A stretch of 64,000 nucleotides of DNA, taken from contig CAJTSK010000001.1 of the NCBI GenBank assembly GCA_910578835.1, positions 124,001 through 188,000 of the forward strand, in the 5' to 3' direction. A program made the position numbers and the translations under genes. Below are positions 1 to 7,847 of this stretch, in pieces (position 1 is the stretch's first letter; every line of letters starts with the position of its first letter). This stretch comes from an uncultured Muribaculum sp. (GTDB lineage Bacteria; Bacteroidota; Bacteroidia; Bacteroidales; Muribaculaceae). The notes under the pieces are model-generated. The model was not told the origin of the DNA. It was given only the letters and a program-made list of their open reading frames with translations, and searched no databases.

Positions 1-408
1 TCCCACTTTGTCGTTGTCGAGCTTGTCGATAAGCTTTTCAAGCACGAGCTTTGCGCGTTGGAGACGCGAAACGCCCTTGGGGTCGTCGGTCGATGAGGCG
101 AGCATGGAGTTGGAGACATCAAGGCATATCATCACTTCGATACCTTGTACCTCGCTTACTTCTTCCTTTGCTCCTGCTCTGGGGCGTGCAAGCACGATGA
201 CGAGCGCCGCAACCGCGATAAGCTGCAACACTATCTTTATGCCCGGCTTGTAGCGCGACGCGTCGGGCATGAGAGGTTGGAGAGTGGCTATTTTTCCGTA
301 ACGGGAGAGTTTTTTGCGTCGTGAGTAGCGTGCCCATAAAAAGAGTATCGCTATCGCCGGAAGCAGTAGTAGGAGATATAGCAGATATGTATTGGCAAAA
401 CTGAACAT
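1..408 (-). CDS. batB: BatB-like VWA-domain membrane protein, C-terminal part missing at window edge
   Basis: Reading the minus strand from the ATG at 408 gives 136 codons with no stop before the window edge, so the C-terminal part is lost to the left. The visible part has an N-terminal membrane helix (about residues 7-25), a second one (about 57-73) and the start of a von Willebrand A domain with a metal-ion-dependent adhesion motif DVSNS at 97-101. The layout repeats that of the neighbouring batA, from which it is separated by 17 bp, so it is almost certainly the next gene of the operon. Bat proteins are inner-membrane proteins linked to aerotolerance or envelope stress in Bacteroides; their biochemical role is unclear. 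The expected batC (TPR), batD and batE would lie beyond the left edge. Confidence 0.85.
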   Translation of the reverse strand, partial: MFSFANTYLLYLLLLLPAIAILFLWARYSRRKKLSRYGKIATLQPLMPDASRYKPGIKIVLQLIAVAALVIVLARPRAGAKEEVSEVQGIEVMICLDVSNSMLASSTDDPKGVSRLQRAKLVLEKLIDKLDNDKVG

Positions 409-425
409 AGGCTTACAATATAAAT

Positions 426-1412
426 CTATGGAATTGTGCGCAGCACAGTGTGGCGCAGTATGATTTCTAACAGGAACAATCCAAGTGCTAACCACGCCCA
501 CATCATGTAGTTGTCTTCAGTGTGGGAGAAGTGGCGCACATCCATCTGTGTCTTTTCAAGCTGGTCGATTTCAGCAAACACATCTTTGAGTACCGTATTG
601 CCGGTGGCGCGGAAATATTTACCGCCTGTAGTGTTGGCGATTGACTGCAGGGTAGCTTCGTCAATTACCACAGGCATGTTAACATAGTCGATGCCTCCGT
701 AATAATTTTGCTGGGGCATAGGGGCGGTGCCGTTTTTACCCACACCGATGGTGTAGACCTTGATTCCGTATTTTTTGGCGATTTCCGCTGCTGTGAGTGG
801 CGCGACGTTACCGGTATTGTTGGTGCCGTCGGTTATGAGTATTATGCTCTTTGACTTTGCTTTGCCATCTTTTATACGGTTGATGGAGGTGGCGAGTCCG
901 TCGCCGATTGCCGTTCCGTCTTCAAGCATCCCCATCTTTATGTCATGGATATAGTTGGCAAGCATTCCGCGGTCAGTGGTCATCGGTACTGCCGTGAAGC
1001 TTTCTCCGGCGAATATCACCACGCCGATGTTGTCGGTGGTGCGTCCTGCGACAAATTTTGCCGCCACATCTTTTGCCGCTTCGAAGCGGTCGGGCTTGAA
1101 GTCGCGTGCAAGCATGGAGGTTGAGATGTCAAGGGCTATTATGATGTCGGTACCTTCGGTTGACGATGTGCGCCAGCTGTCGCGAGTCTGAGGTCGTGCA
1201 AGCACGATTATTACACAGGCGATGGCGGCAAGACGCAGCAGAAACAGCCCGTGCATAAGGTATTCCTTGTAAGATCTCGGTAACTTGGCATAAGGCATCA
1301 CAGTCGAAATCTCCAATGCCGGGTAAGCATTGCGGTGTTTCCATATATACCAGGCGATAAGCGGTATAAACAGAAGGAAAAGCCATAAATATTCGGGATG
1401 GGCGAGTTGCAT
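426..1412 (-). CDS. batA: BatA-like VWA-domain membrane protein
   Basis: This 328-aa protein has membrane helices at about 7-23 and 55-73, a periplasmic von Willebrand A domain with the metal-binding motif DISTS (95-99), and a C-terminal helix near 305-322. This is the standard BatA layout. Its ATG overlaps the stop of the upstream gene by one base (TAATG), so translation is probably coupled. It belongs to the moxR-DUF58-BatD-like-batA-batB operon. Within the family, MoxR ATPases are thought to act on VWA partners as a chaperone-like system, but the client here is unknown. Confidence 0.88.
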   Translation of the reverse strand: MQLAHPEYLWLFLLFIPLIAWYIWKHRNAYPALEISTVMPYAKLPRSYKEYLMHGLFLLRLAAIACVIIVLARPQTRDSWRTSSTEGTDIIIALDISTSMLARDFKPDRFEAAKDVAAKFVAGRTTDNIGVVIFAGESFTAVPMTTDRGMLANYIHDIKMGMLEDGTAIGDGLATSINRIKDGKAKSKSIILITDGTNNTGNVAPLTAAEIAKKYGIKVYTIGVGKNGTAPMPQQNYYGGIDYVNMPVVIDEATLQSIANTTGGKYFRATGNTVLKDVFAEIDQLEKTQMDVRHFSHTEDNYMMWAWLALGLFLLEIILRHTVLRTIP

Positions 1413-2395
1413 TATTCTGTCACTTTTGGTTGGGGATTATCGTTTTCAGCCGCCGGCTGTTCGACCGGTCTGGTGTTTTCGACAAATGTCACGGCGTTGG
1501 CAAATGCCTTCTGGTTGTCATCGGGAAGCGGGCGCACCTTGGCAAACTTCACGAAGTCAGCCATTTCGAGTATCTGCTTCATTACAGGAGCAGAGGTCTT
1601 GGTGTCGTCGTTGGAGCGCAGCTGTTGCATGATTTGCGTTGAGGTCATTTCCATCGCGTTTATGCCAAAGCGTTTGTCAAGATAGATACGTAATATCTCG
1701 GTAAGACGTGTGTAGTACTCTTTTTCATGACCGTTTTCACAGAGCTTTTCCGATTTAAGACGGTTGAGTGCCTGCATGGCGACCTCATATGGGGGCACAG
1801 GCTTTTTCTTCGGAACAAGCGGTATCGCCTTCTTCCCTTTGATGTAGCGCAGCCACACAAACAGAGCTGCTGCAAGAAGCAGCACAATCAGGAATATCCA
1901 CCAATACTCCACGATGAAGTCGGGAAGGTAGTCCCATATGCGGGTGTTGGGTTTTGCCACTCCCGCATAGTCGTGGATTGTCGCCATCGAGTCAACTGCC
2001 ACGGGCATTACCTTCAACGCGAGTGCATTGGAGGTGAAGGTGTCGTTGCCGGCGACATACACGAATGGAGGAATCGTGTAGAGTCCGGAGTCAAACGACT
2101 GGATTATCAATTCCCTTTTTATCTCCTCACGATTGCTGCCGAGGTCGGTGGTGTCAGGCTTTAATGCGCGTATCACCTCCACCTCGCGGGGCAGTGTGTC
2201 GCCGTTGTTGTTGATGAAAGTGCCTTGTACACCACGGTCTTGCACGATATCAAGCTTGAGGGCTGTCTGCTTGCCCATGAGTATATAGGCGGAATCGAGC
2301 GACGCCGTTATGCTTACCGGCGCCGCTGCTCCATTATGTGCCGTCATCAGGCTTATTGCGGCAATAATAAGGCTTATGATAGTAGTTTTATTCAT
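1412..2395 (-). CDS. BatD-like single-pass membrane protein of the Bat operon
   Basis: This 327-aa protein has a signal peptide (about 1-25), an extracytoplasmic N-terminal half rich in predicted beta strand, one membrane helix at about 163-183 (WWIFLIVLLLAAALFVWL), a short basic stretch and a cytoplasmic helical C-terminal domain. Position and layout match the protein commonly found between the DUF58 gene and batA in Bacteroidota operons, which resembles BatD at its N-terminus. It has no catalytic motif I recognise. It starts 5 bp after the DUF58 gene stop and overlaps batA by one base, so it is certainly co-transcribed. It may anchor or present the VWA proteins to the MoxR ATPase. Confidence 0.7.
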   Translation of the reverse strand: MNKTTIISLIIAAISLMTAHNGAAAPVSITASLDSAYILMGKQTALKLDIVQDRGVQGTFINNNGDTLPREVEVIRALKPDTTDLGSNREEIKRELIIQSFDSGLYTIPPFVYVAGNDTFTSNALALKVMPVAVDSMATIHDYAGVAKPNTRIWDYLPDFIVEYWWIFLIVLLLAAALFVWLRYIKGKKAIPLVPKKKPVPPYEVAMQALNRLKSEKLCENGHEKEYYTRLTEILRIYLDKRFGINAMEMTSTQIMQQLRSNDDTKTSAPVMKQILEMADFVKFAKVRPLPDDNQKAFANAVTFVENTRPVEQPAAENDNPQPKVTE

Positions 2396-2400
2396 AATCT

Positions 2401-3276
2401 CTATCTCAGTTCGCGTTTCTTGAAAAGCGCTATCAATGCTTTTACAAAGTCTTCATCAGTGGTGATTGACGCGTGTTCGACGCGACTGCGGTTAAACCGC
2501 TCTATCATTGCCTGCTGGCGTTCATACCACCACTTGTTGAATGTCTGTCTCACCTTGGCTGACGATGTGTTGACCCATCGGTCAGCTCCAGTCTCCAGGT
2601 CGACCACTCTCATCAGCCCTACGTCGGGGAGCTGGGCGTCTCGCTTGTCATAGACCTGGATTGCCGTTACGTCATGCTTGTTGTTGGCTATGGTCAATGC
2701 TTTGTAATAGTCGTGACTGTCAATGAAGTCAGAGATTACAAATGTGGTGCAGCGTTTTTTCAACGCATCAGTCATGTAGCGCAGCGCGCCTCCTATGTCA
2801 GTGCCCTTGCTTTCGGGGGTGAAGTCGAGGAGCTCTCGAATGATAAACAGTATGTGGCGTCGTCCTTTCTTGGGAGGAATGAACTTTTCAATCCTGTCAG
2901 AGAAAAATATCACGCCAATCTTGTCATTGTTTTGTATCGCTGAAAACGCGATGGTGGCGGCTATTTCAGCAATCATCTGTCGCTTGTCCTCGCCCACGGC
3001 TCCGAAGTTGCGGCTTCCCGATACATCGATGAGCAGCATCACGGTAAGCTCGCGTTCCTCCTCGTAGACCTTGATATAGGGGTGGTTATGGCGAGCGGTG
3101 ACATTCCAGTCGATATCGCGGATGTCGTCGCCATACTGGTATTCGCGCACCTCGCTGAAAGTCATGCCGCGCCCCTTGAATGCCGAATGGTATTCTCCGG
3201 CAAATATGTTTTGAGACAGACCTTTGGTCTTAATCTCAATCTTTCTTACTTTTTTTAGAAGCTCATTGGCATCCAT
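2401..3276 (-). CDS. DUF58 domain protein (VWA-like)
   Basis: This 291-aa cytoplasmic protein carries the DUF58 signature DIRDIDWNVTAR (51-62), followed by a VWA-like segment with a metal-binding motif DVSGS (84-88). There is no signal peptide or membrane segment, as in the shorter DUF58 class encoded next to MoxR ATPases. It lies 16 bp downstream of moxR and 5 bp upstream of the BatD-like gene. DUF58 proteins are the usual cytosolic partners of MoxR AAA+ ATPases; the exact activity is not known. Confidence 0.88.
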   Translation of the reverse strand: MDANELLKKVRKIEIKTKGLSQNIFAGEYHSAFKGRGMTFSEVREYQYGDDIRDIDWNVTARHNHPYIKVYEEERELTVMLLIDVSGSRNFGAVGEDKRQMIAEIAATIAFSAIQNNDKIGVIFFSDRIEKFIPPKKGRRHILFIIRELLDFTPESKGTDIGGALRYMTDALKKRCTTFVISDFIDSHDYYKALTIANNKHDVTAIQVYDKRDAQLPDVGLMRVVDLETGADRWVNTSSAKVRQTFNKWWYERQQAMIERFNRSRVEHASITTDEDFVKALIALFKKRELR

Positions 3277-3292
3277 AAGCTATTGTCGCTGT

Positions 3293-4288
3293 TTAGGGCA
3301 CTTCAACTTTGTCGAGTATGGTAGAGATTATCTCGTCGGCAGTGATGGTGTTTGCCTCTGCCTCGTAGGTGAGTCCGATACGGTGGCGCAACACGTCGTG
3401 GGCGATTGCTCTTACATCTTCAGGCACCACATAGCCGCGACCACGAAGGAACGCATAGCTGCGAGCGGCGCGTGCAAGGCTGATGGATGCACGGGGCGAT
3501 GCACCGAAGGCGATGATTGATGTGAGGTCGTTGAGTCCGTAGTCGGCGGGGAAGCGGGTTGCAAACACGATGTCTACGATGTAACGCTCAATCTTTTCAT
3601 CGATATAGATTTTTTCACACACTTTCTGTGCCTCAAGGATTTCTTCGGGCTTGAGAAGCGGCTTGATTTCCTTGCGCTCGTTGGTGATGTTCTGGCGTAT
3701 GATTACCTTTTCCTCATCTTTTGAGGGATAACCGATTACGACTTTCAGCAAGAAACGGTCGACCTGTGCCTCGGGGAGAGGATAGGTACCTTCCTGCTCG
3801 ATGGGGTTCTGTGTAGCCATCACGAGGAAGGGCTCGTCAAGACCAAATGTGTTGTCTCCGATGGTCACCTGACGCTCCTGCATAGCCTCAAGCAGTGCGC
3901 TCTGCACCTTGGCAGGGGCACGGTTGATTTCATCGGCAAGCACGAAGTTTGCGAAAATCGGACCTTTCTTTACTTGAAACTGTTCGCTCTTGACGCTGTA
4001 CACCATTGTACCGATAACGTCGGCGGGGAGAAGGTCGGGGGTAAACTGGATGCGGCTGTATTTTGCGTCGATAATTTGTGCAAGTGTCTTGATGGCAAGT
4101 GTCTTGGCAAGACCGGGGACACCTTCAAGAAGGACATGCCCGTTGGAGAGCAATGCTATTAGCAATGAGTCGATTAGATGTTTCTGACCAACGATGGTCT
4201 GATCCATTCCTCTCTGGATGAGATTGATAAAGTCGCTCTTTGCCGCTACGAGGTCATTGAGCTCTCTGATATTTACCGTTTCACTCAT
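3293..4288 (-). CDS. MoxR-family AAA+ ATPase
   Basis: This 331-aa AAA+ ATPase has a Walker A motif GVPGLAKT (56-63), Walker B with DE at 119-120 in VLADEINRAP, and the downstream ATQNP sensor block. It is the usual length for the MoxR family and has no membrane segment. It is the first gene of the Bat operon and is preceded by a 161-bp intergenic region that must hold the operon promoter. MoxR ATPases are thought to remodel or load cofactors onto VWA-domain proteins such as those encoded immediately downstream. Confidence 0.93.
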   Translation of the reverse strand: MSETVNIRELNDLVAAKSDFINLIQRGMDQTIVGQKHLIDSLLIALLSNGHVLLEGVPGLAKTLAIKTLAQIIDAKYSRIQFTPDLLPADVIGTMVYSVKSEQFQVKKGPIFANFVLADEINRAPAKVQSALLEAMQERQVTIGDNTFGLDEPFLVMATQNPIEQEGTYPLPEAQVDRFLLKVVIGYPSKDEEKVIIRQNITNERKEIKPLLKPEEILEAQKVCEKIYIDEKIERYIVDIVFATRFPADYGLNDLTSIIAFGASPRASISLARAARSYAFLRGRGYVVPEDVRAIAHDVLRHRIGLTYEAEANTITADEIISTILDKVEVP

Positions 4289-4364
4289 AAATTTATTTTT
4301 TGTCGAGTAATATGTTGTATATTTGTTTATTCTTGTGGTAAAAAAGTCTTTTCCCTCTTTGGTG

Positions 4365-4372
4365 CAAATTTA
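4365..4372 (-). promoter_or_regulatory. Possible -7 box of the Bat operon
   Basis: On the minus strand these bases read TAAATTTG, a full match to the Bacteroidota -7 consensus TAnnTTTG, 77 bp upstream of moxR. A TTTG lies further upstream (4388-4391) but the spacing is about 5 bp shorter than usual, so only the -7 box is supported. The rest of 4289-4449 is AT-rich with an imperfect inverted repeat (4389-4396 and 4422-4429). I see no gene there. Confidence 0.4.
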
Positions 4373-4449
4373 AAAATTCTAACAACTCAAAGGTTAAATG
4401 TGATTGTTAAAATTAGCTATATAACCTTTATCTTCTTAAAACATTAAGA

Positions 4450-5520
4450 TTATTTTGCCAATTGGGCACTGATTTCCCCGATTTTCTTCTCGGCGCGGCG
4501 CAGGCTTTCAGGGTCTTTGGCGTCGATGCCATATTTTTCCGGGTCAGGGATTTTTACCGTTGTGCCGGGACGTATACGGTTGGGGTTAGTTACTACATCG
4601 GAGTTTTCTTCGTAGATGTACACCCAAAACTTGTAGTCGCCGTAATATTTGCGAGCCATTGTGGTGAGATATCTGCTTGTGCTGATGGTGTCTATGGCTA
4701 TCGGTTCATATATCTTAACGGTGTCGGCAGGAGCTTCCGCAACGGTGTCGGGAGTCTCAAGCGCGGGAACGCTGTCATTGATGGAGTCTACAGGTGTCTC
4801 GACTTCCTCGATTGCAGTTTCTTCCGCTGCGGTTACAGGCAACAGGTAGCGGTCGGCAACGAAGTAAAGCAGCGCGCCTGTGATTACACCGATAGCAAAG
4901 GCAAGCCATGGATTGAAGCTGTGGCGCTCTTCTTCCGGATACTCGTCGTATTCCTGGCTTTCCTCCTTGTCAGTCGGCTCGATAACGGTTGTTTCCGGCT
5001 CGTTGACTTCGGCTGCAGGCTCTTCAGGAGTGGGTGATTGTAGTTCCTGCTCTTCGTCAGTGGCAACGGTCGCTTCTGAGGAGGCGATTTTTTCCTCGTG
5101 ATCAGGTGTCGGGGTTGACTTGGGGATGGGGGGAATAACCGGCGATACCGGAACAGGGGGTATCACAGGTATCGCTGCGGTCGACTCTTCTATTTCAGCT
5201 GTCGTGTCAAGTACGCTGTCGGCTTCTTCGAGTGTGTCTTCGGTGACACCTTCGCCGAGTGGCACAGCTTCAAAGAATGCAAACGGCTCATTTACAGCCT
5301 CGGCAAGCTCTTTGTCGGGAATCCATGTGACCGGATAGTCAGGGTCATCGGCGGGGGAGAATGTGCCAATGCCTTTTATGGTCACCGATTCCCCTTTTGC
5401 AAGCTTTTCGGCGATTAAATCAAACAAATGTTTGATAAATGACTCGGCAGTCGATGATGAGCCTGAAGTCAGCTGTGCCATTTCTCCGGCAAGTTGCGGG
5501 AAAGTTATCTTACGGTTCAT
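4450..5520 (-). CDS. HU-like domain / transmembrane / LysM protein
   Basis: This 356-aa protein has three parts. Residues 1-90 resemble the HU/IHF-like fold found in Bacteroidota: helices, then a beta arm around VTIKGIGTF. Residues 95-200 form a long Pro- and Glu-rich low-complexity linker. One membrane helix follows at about 204-222 (PWLAFAIGVITGALLYFV), and a C-terminal LysM-type domain at about 280-335 contains IRPGTTVKIPD. By topology the HU-like part would be cytoplasmic and the LysM part periplasmic, binding peptidoglycan. Its ATG overlaps the stop of the preceding HU gene by 4 bp, so the two are translationally coupled. The HU-like domain may bind DNA or only protein; the sequence does not decide. 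Confidence 0.8.
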   Translation of the reverse strand: MNRKITFPQLAGEMAQLTSGSSSTAESFIKHLFDLIAEKLAKGESVTIKGIGTFSPADDPDYPVTWIPDKELAEAVNEPFAFFEAVPLGEGVTEDTLEEADSVLDTTAEIEESTAAIPVIPPVPVSPVIPPIPKSTPTPDHEEKIASSEATVATDEEQELQSPTPEEPAAEVNEPETTVIEPTDKEESQEYDEYPEEERHSFNPWLAFAIGVITGALLYFVADRYLLPVTAAEETAIEEVETPVDSINDSVPALETPDTVAEAPADTVKIYEPIAIDTISTSRYLTTMARKYYGDYKFWVYIYEENSDVVTNPNRIRPGTTVKIPDPEKYGIDAKDPESLRRAEKKIGEISAQLAK

Positions 5521-5798
5521 CGCGACTCTTTGATTTTACGTTTTAACAATGAGCTTGGCTTAAACTTGACGCTGATTGACGGCGGTATGAGCATACGCTC
5601 GCCTGTCGTGGGGTCAGTGTCGATATGCTCGTCTTCCTTTACCGGCTCAAATTCACCGAATCCGGGAATGGCTATGGTGTCCATGTCGCTAAGGCGTTCC
5701 TTCATCACTGCACCGAGGGTGTCGAGCAATGCGGTGACATCCTTGATGTCGCGCCCCATAGCCGTGGACAGTGAGTGTAACAGGGCTTTATTTTCCAT
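5517..5798 (-). CDS. HU-family DNA-binding protein
   Basis: This 93-aa protein has the length and pattern of HU/IHF-family proteins: two N-terminal helices, a conserved IPGFGEF turn, then a beta arm ending in SVKFKPSSLLKRKIKES. It lies 13 bp after the M13 peptidase gene and overlaps the HU-LysM gene by 4 bp. The pairing suggests the two HU-like proteins could form a heteromer, which would tie nucleoid DNA to the envelope through the membrane-anchored partner; that is inference. Confidence 0.85.
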   Translation of the reverse strand: MENKALLHSLSTAMGRDIKDVTALLDTLGAVMKERLSDMDTIAIPGFGEFEPVKEDEHIDTDPTTGERMLIPPSISVKFKPSSLLKRKIKESR

Positions 5799-5811
5799 TT
5801 GTCTTGAGTGG

Positions 5812-7824
5812 TTACCAGATGATTACGCGCTTTTCAGGAGCAAGATACATTGCATCGCCTTCCTTGATGTCAAATGCACGGAAAAACGGTTCGATATTTT
5901 TCAGTGACCCGTTTACTCTCCAACGTCCCAGGGAGTGGGGGTCGGTCTTGGTGCGGAGTAGTATCTCTTCATCGCGGATATTGCCTGCCCATACATTTGC
6001 ATAGGAGAGGAAAAAGCGCTGGTCGGGTGTGAAGCCGTCGATTACTTCACCTTCATGGTTGCCGAGGCTATTGTGGTATGCCGTGTAGGCAACGCGCAAG
6101 CCTCCTTGGTCGGCAATGTTTTCTCCAAGGGTGAAACGACCGTTGGCGTGAGTGTCGCCAAGCACCACTATGTTGTCAAACTGTTCGGCAAGACCGGAAG
6201 TCAGAGTGTCAAATTTTTCTTTATCGGCGGCTGTCCACCAGTTGGAAAAGTTACCATCCTTGTCAAACTGGCTTCCCTGGTCGTCAAATCCGTGGGTCAT
6301 CTCATGCCCGATTACGACACCGATAGCACCATAGTTTTCTGCCGGGTCGGCATCGGGGTTGAAGTAGGGTGCTTGCAATATGCCGGCCGGGAAGCATATC
6401 TCGTTGCTTAATGGTGAATAATAGGCATTGACCGTCTGCGGGGGCATGTACCAGCGGGTTTTGTCGACAGGCTTTCCCCAGTCGGAGAGATTATATTCCA
6501 CCTCGTGGCGTATTGCATCTTTTATATTGTCCCAGTAGGAACGGCGGGTGTCAATCAAGAGTGCCGAGTAGTCACGCCACTTGTCGGGGTACCCGATTTT
6601 TACCGTGAAAGCATCGAGCTTTTCAAGCGCGCGCTGTTTTGTGGTGTCGCTCATCCATGTAAGTTTGGTTATATGCTTGCCGAGCGCAGTTTTCAGGTTG
6701 GCTACAAGGGTTAGCATTTTCTCTTTTGAATCCTGAGGGAAATGCTTCTCTACATACAGCTGTCCGACAGCCTCGCCAAGCAGGGCGTTGGGCACACCGA
6801 GCGCGCGTTTCCAGCGAGGCATCGGCTCTTCTACGCCCGACACGGCTTGTGACAGCTTGAAATTGGCATTGACAAAATCATCGCTCAGATAGTCGGCGGC
6901 TGTCGAGAGATAGCATATGGTCAGGTAGTCGTGGATTGCCTGTTCCGATGCTTCGGCGAGTATCGCGTTTACTTCGGCAAGCGAACCGGGCTGACCGATT
7001 ATTACCGATTCGATGTCGGTGATACCCTGTTTTGCAAAGTAGCGTCGCAGGTCGACATAGGGATATTTTTCGGCGATTTCGTCGAGTGACATAGGGTTGT
7101 ATGTGGCGGCGGGATTGCGCAGCTCTTCACGCGACATAGCAGCTTTGGCAAGACGTGTCTCGATTTCCATAACGTTGTCGGCTACACGCTGTTGAGCCTC
7201 GGCATCATACCCGATAAGGCTCGTAAGTGTCTTGACATATGTTCGGTATGCCTCGCGTATCTTTTTAGCATTGTCGCTGTCTTCAAGGTAATAGTCGCGG
7301 TCACCAAGTCCCATGCCGCCTTGACTCCAGTACATCGCGTTAACGTCAGAGTTCATCATGTCGGCTTCCACTCCGGTTGCAAAAAATCCGTCGACGCCTA
7401 TTTTCGTGGCAAGAAGGTCGATTACATCGCTTTTAGGGGTTTGGTTGATTGCCACCACGTCGCCAATCACCGGCTGAGAGCCTTCGATATTGAGCCTGAG
7501 GCTGTCGAGTCCCATTGCGTAGAGGTCGCCTATTTTCCGGGCTATGGAGCCTTCGGGTGAGTTTTTGGTATCAAGATTCTGGATAAGTTCGCGCAGCTGC
7601 CGGCGATTGTTTTCGCGCAATTCGTCAAATGTGCCGTAGCGTGCAAATTCAGGTTTCAGCGGGTTGGCTTTCATCCAGCCTCCGCAGGCATAATCGTAAA
7701 AGTCGGTTTGCGGTGCAACCGACATGTCAAGATTTGCACGGTCCACACCTCTTTTTTCTTCTGCATTCATATTGTAGGTCGATATTATTGCAAGTGATAT
7801 GAGTATGTATTTAAAAGGATTCAT
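5812..7824 (-). CDS. M13-family (PepO/neprilysin-like) zinc metallopeptidase
   Basis: This 670-aa secreted endopeptidase has a signal peptide at its N-terminus (about 1-21). The zinc site HEMTH has H507, E508 and H511, and the third ligand E568 lies in GENIADQGG; both are hallmarks of family M13. The length is typical for bacterial PepO proteins. It lies 23 bp downstream of the ABC-F gene and 13 bp upstream of the HU gene, with no obvious promoter in either gap, so all four minus-strand genes may be read from the promoter near 9850. It probably cleaves peptides in the periplasm. Confidence 0.95.
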   Translation of the reverse strand: MNPFKYILISLAIISTYNMNAEEKRGVDRANLDMSVAPQTDFYDYACGGWMKANPLKPEFARYGTFDELRENNRRQLRELIQNLDTKNSPEGSIARKIGDLYAMGLDSLRLNIEGSQPVIGDVVAINQTPKSDVIDLLATKIGVDGFFATGVEADMMNSDVNAMYWSQGGMGLGDRDYYLEDSDNAKKIREAYRTYVKTLTSLIGYDAEAQQRVADNVMEIETRLAKAAMSREELRNPAATYNPMSLDEIAEKYPYVDLRRYFAKQGITDIESVIIGQPGSLAEVNAILAEASEQAIHDYLTICYLSTAADYLSDDFVNANFKLSQAVSGVEEPMPRWKRALGVPNALLGEAVGQLYVEKHFPQDSKEKMLTLVANLKTALGKHITKLTWMSDTTKQRALEKLDAFTVKIGYPDKWRDYSALLIDTRRSYWDNIKDAIRHEVEYNLSDWGKPVDKTRWYMPPQTVNAYYSPLSNEICFPAGILQAPYFNPDADPAENYGAIGVVIGHEMTHGFDDQGSQFDKDGNFSNWWTAADKEKFDTLTSGLAEQFDNIVVLGDTHANGRFTLGENIADQGGLRVAYTAYHNSLGNHEGEVIDGFTPDQRFFLSYANVWAGNIRDEEILLRTKTDPHSLGRWRVNGSLKNIEPFFRAFDIKEGDAMYLAPEKRVIIW

Positions 7825-7847
7825 CTATTAAATTTGTTTATCACATG

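Noticed and set aside
4388..4391. TTTG as a -33 box for the Bat operon
   Set aside because: Its spacing to the -7 box at 4365-4372 is 15 bp rather than about 20, so a full promoter is not claimed.
4462..5037. 191-codon plus-strand frame opposite the HU-LysM gene
   Set aside because: The minus-strand gene has clear domains and coupling to its neighbour; this frame has an unnatural Cys/Phe-rich composition.
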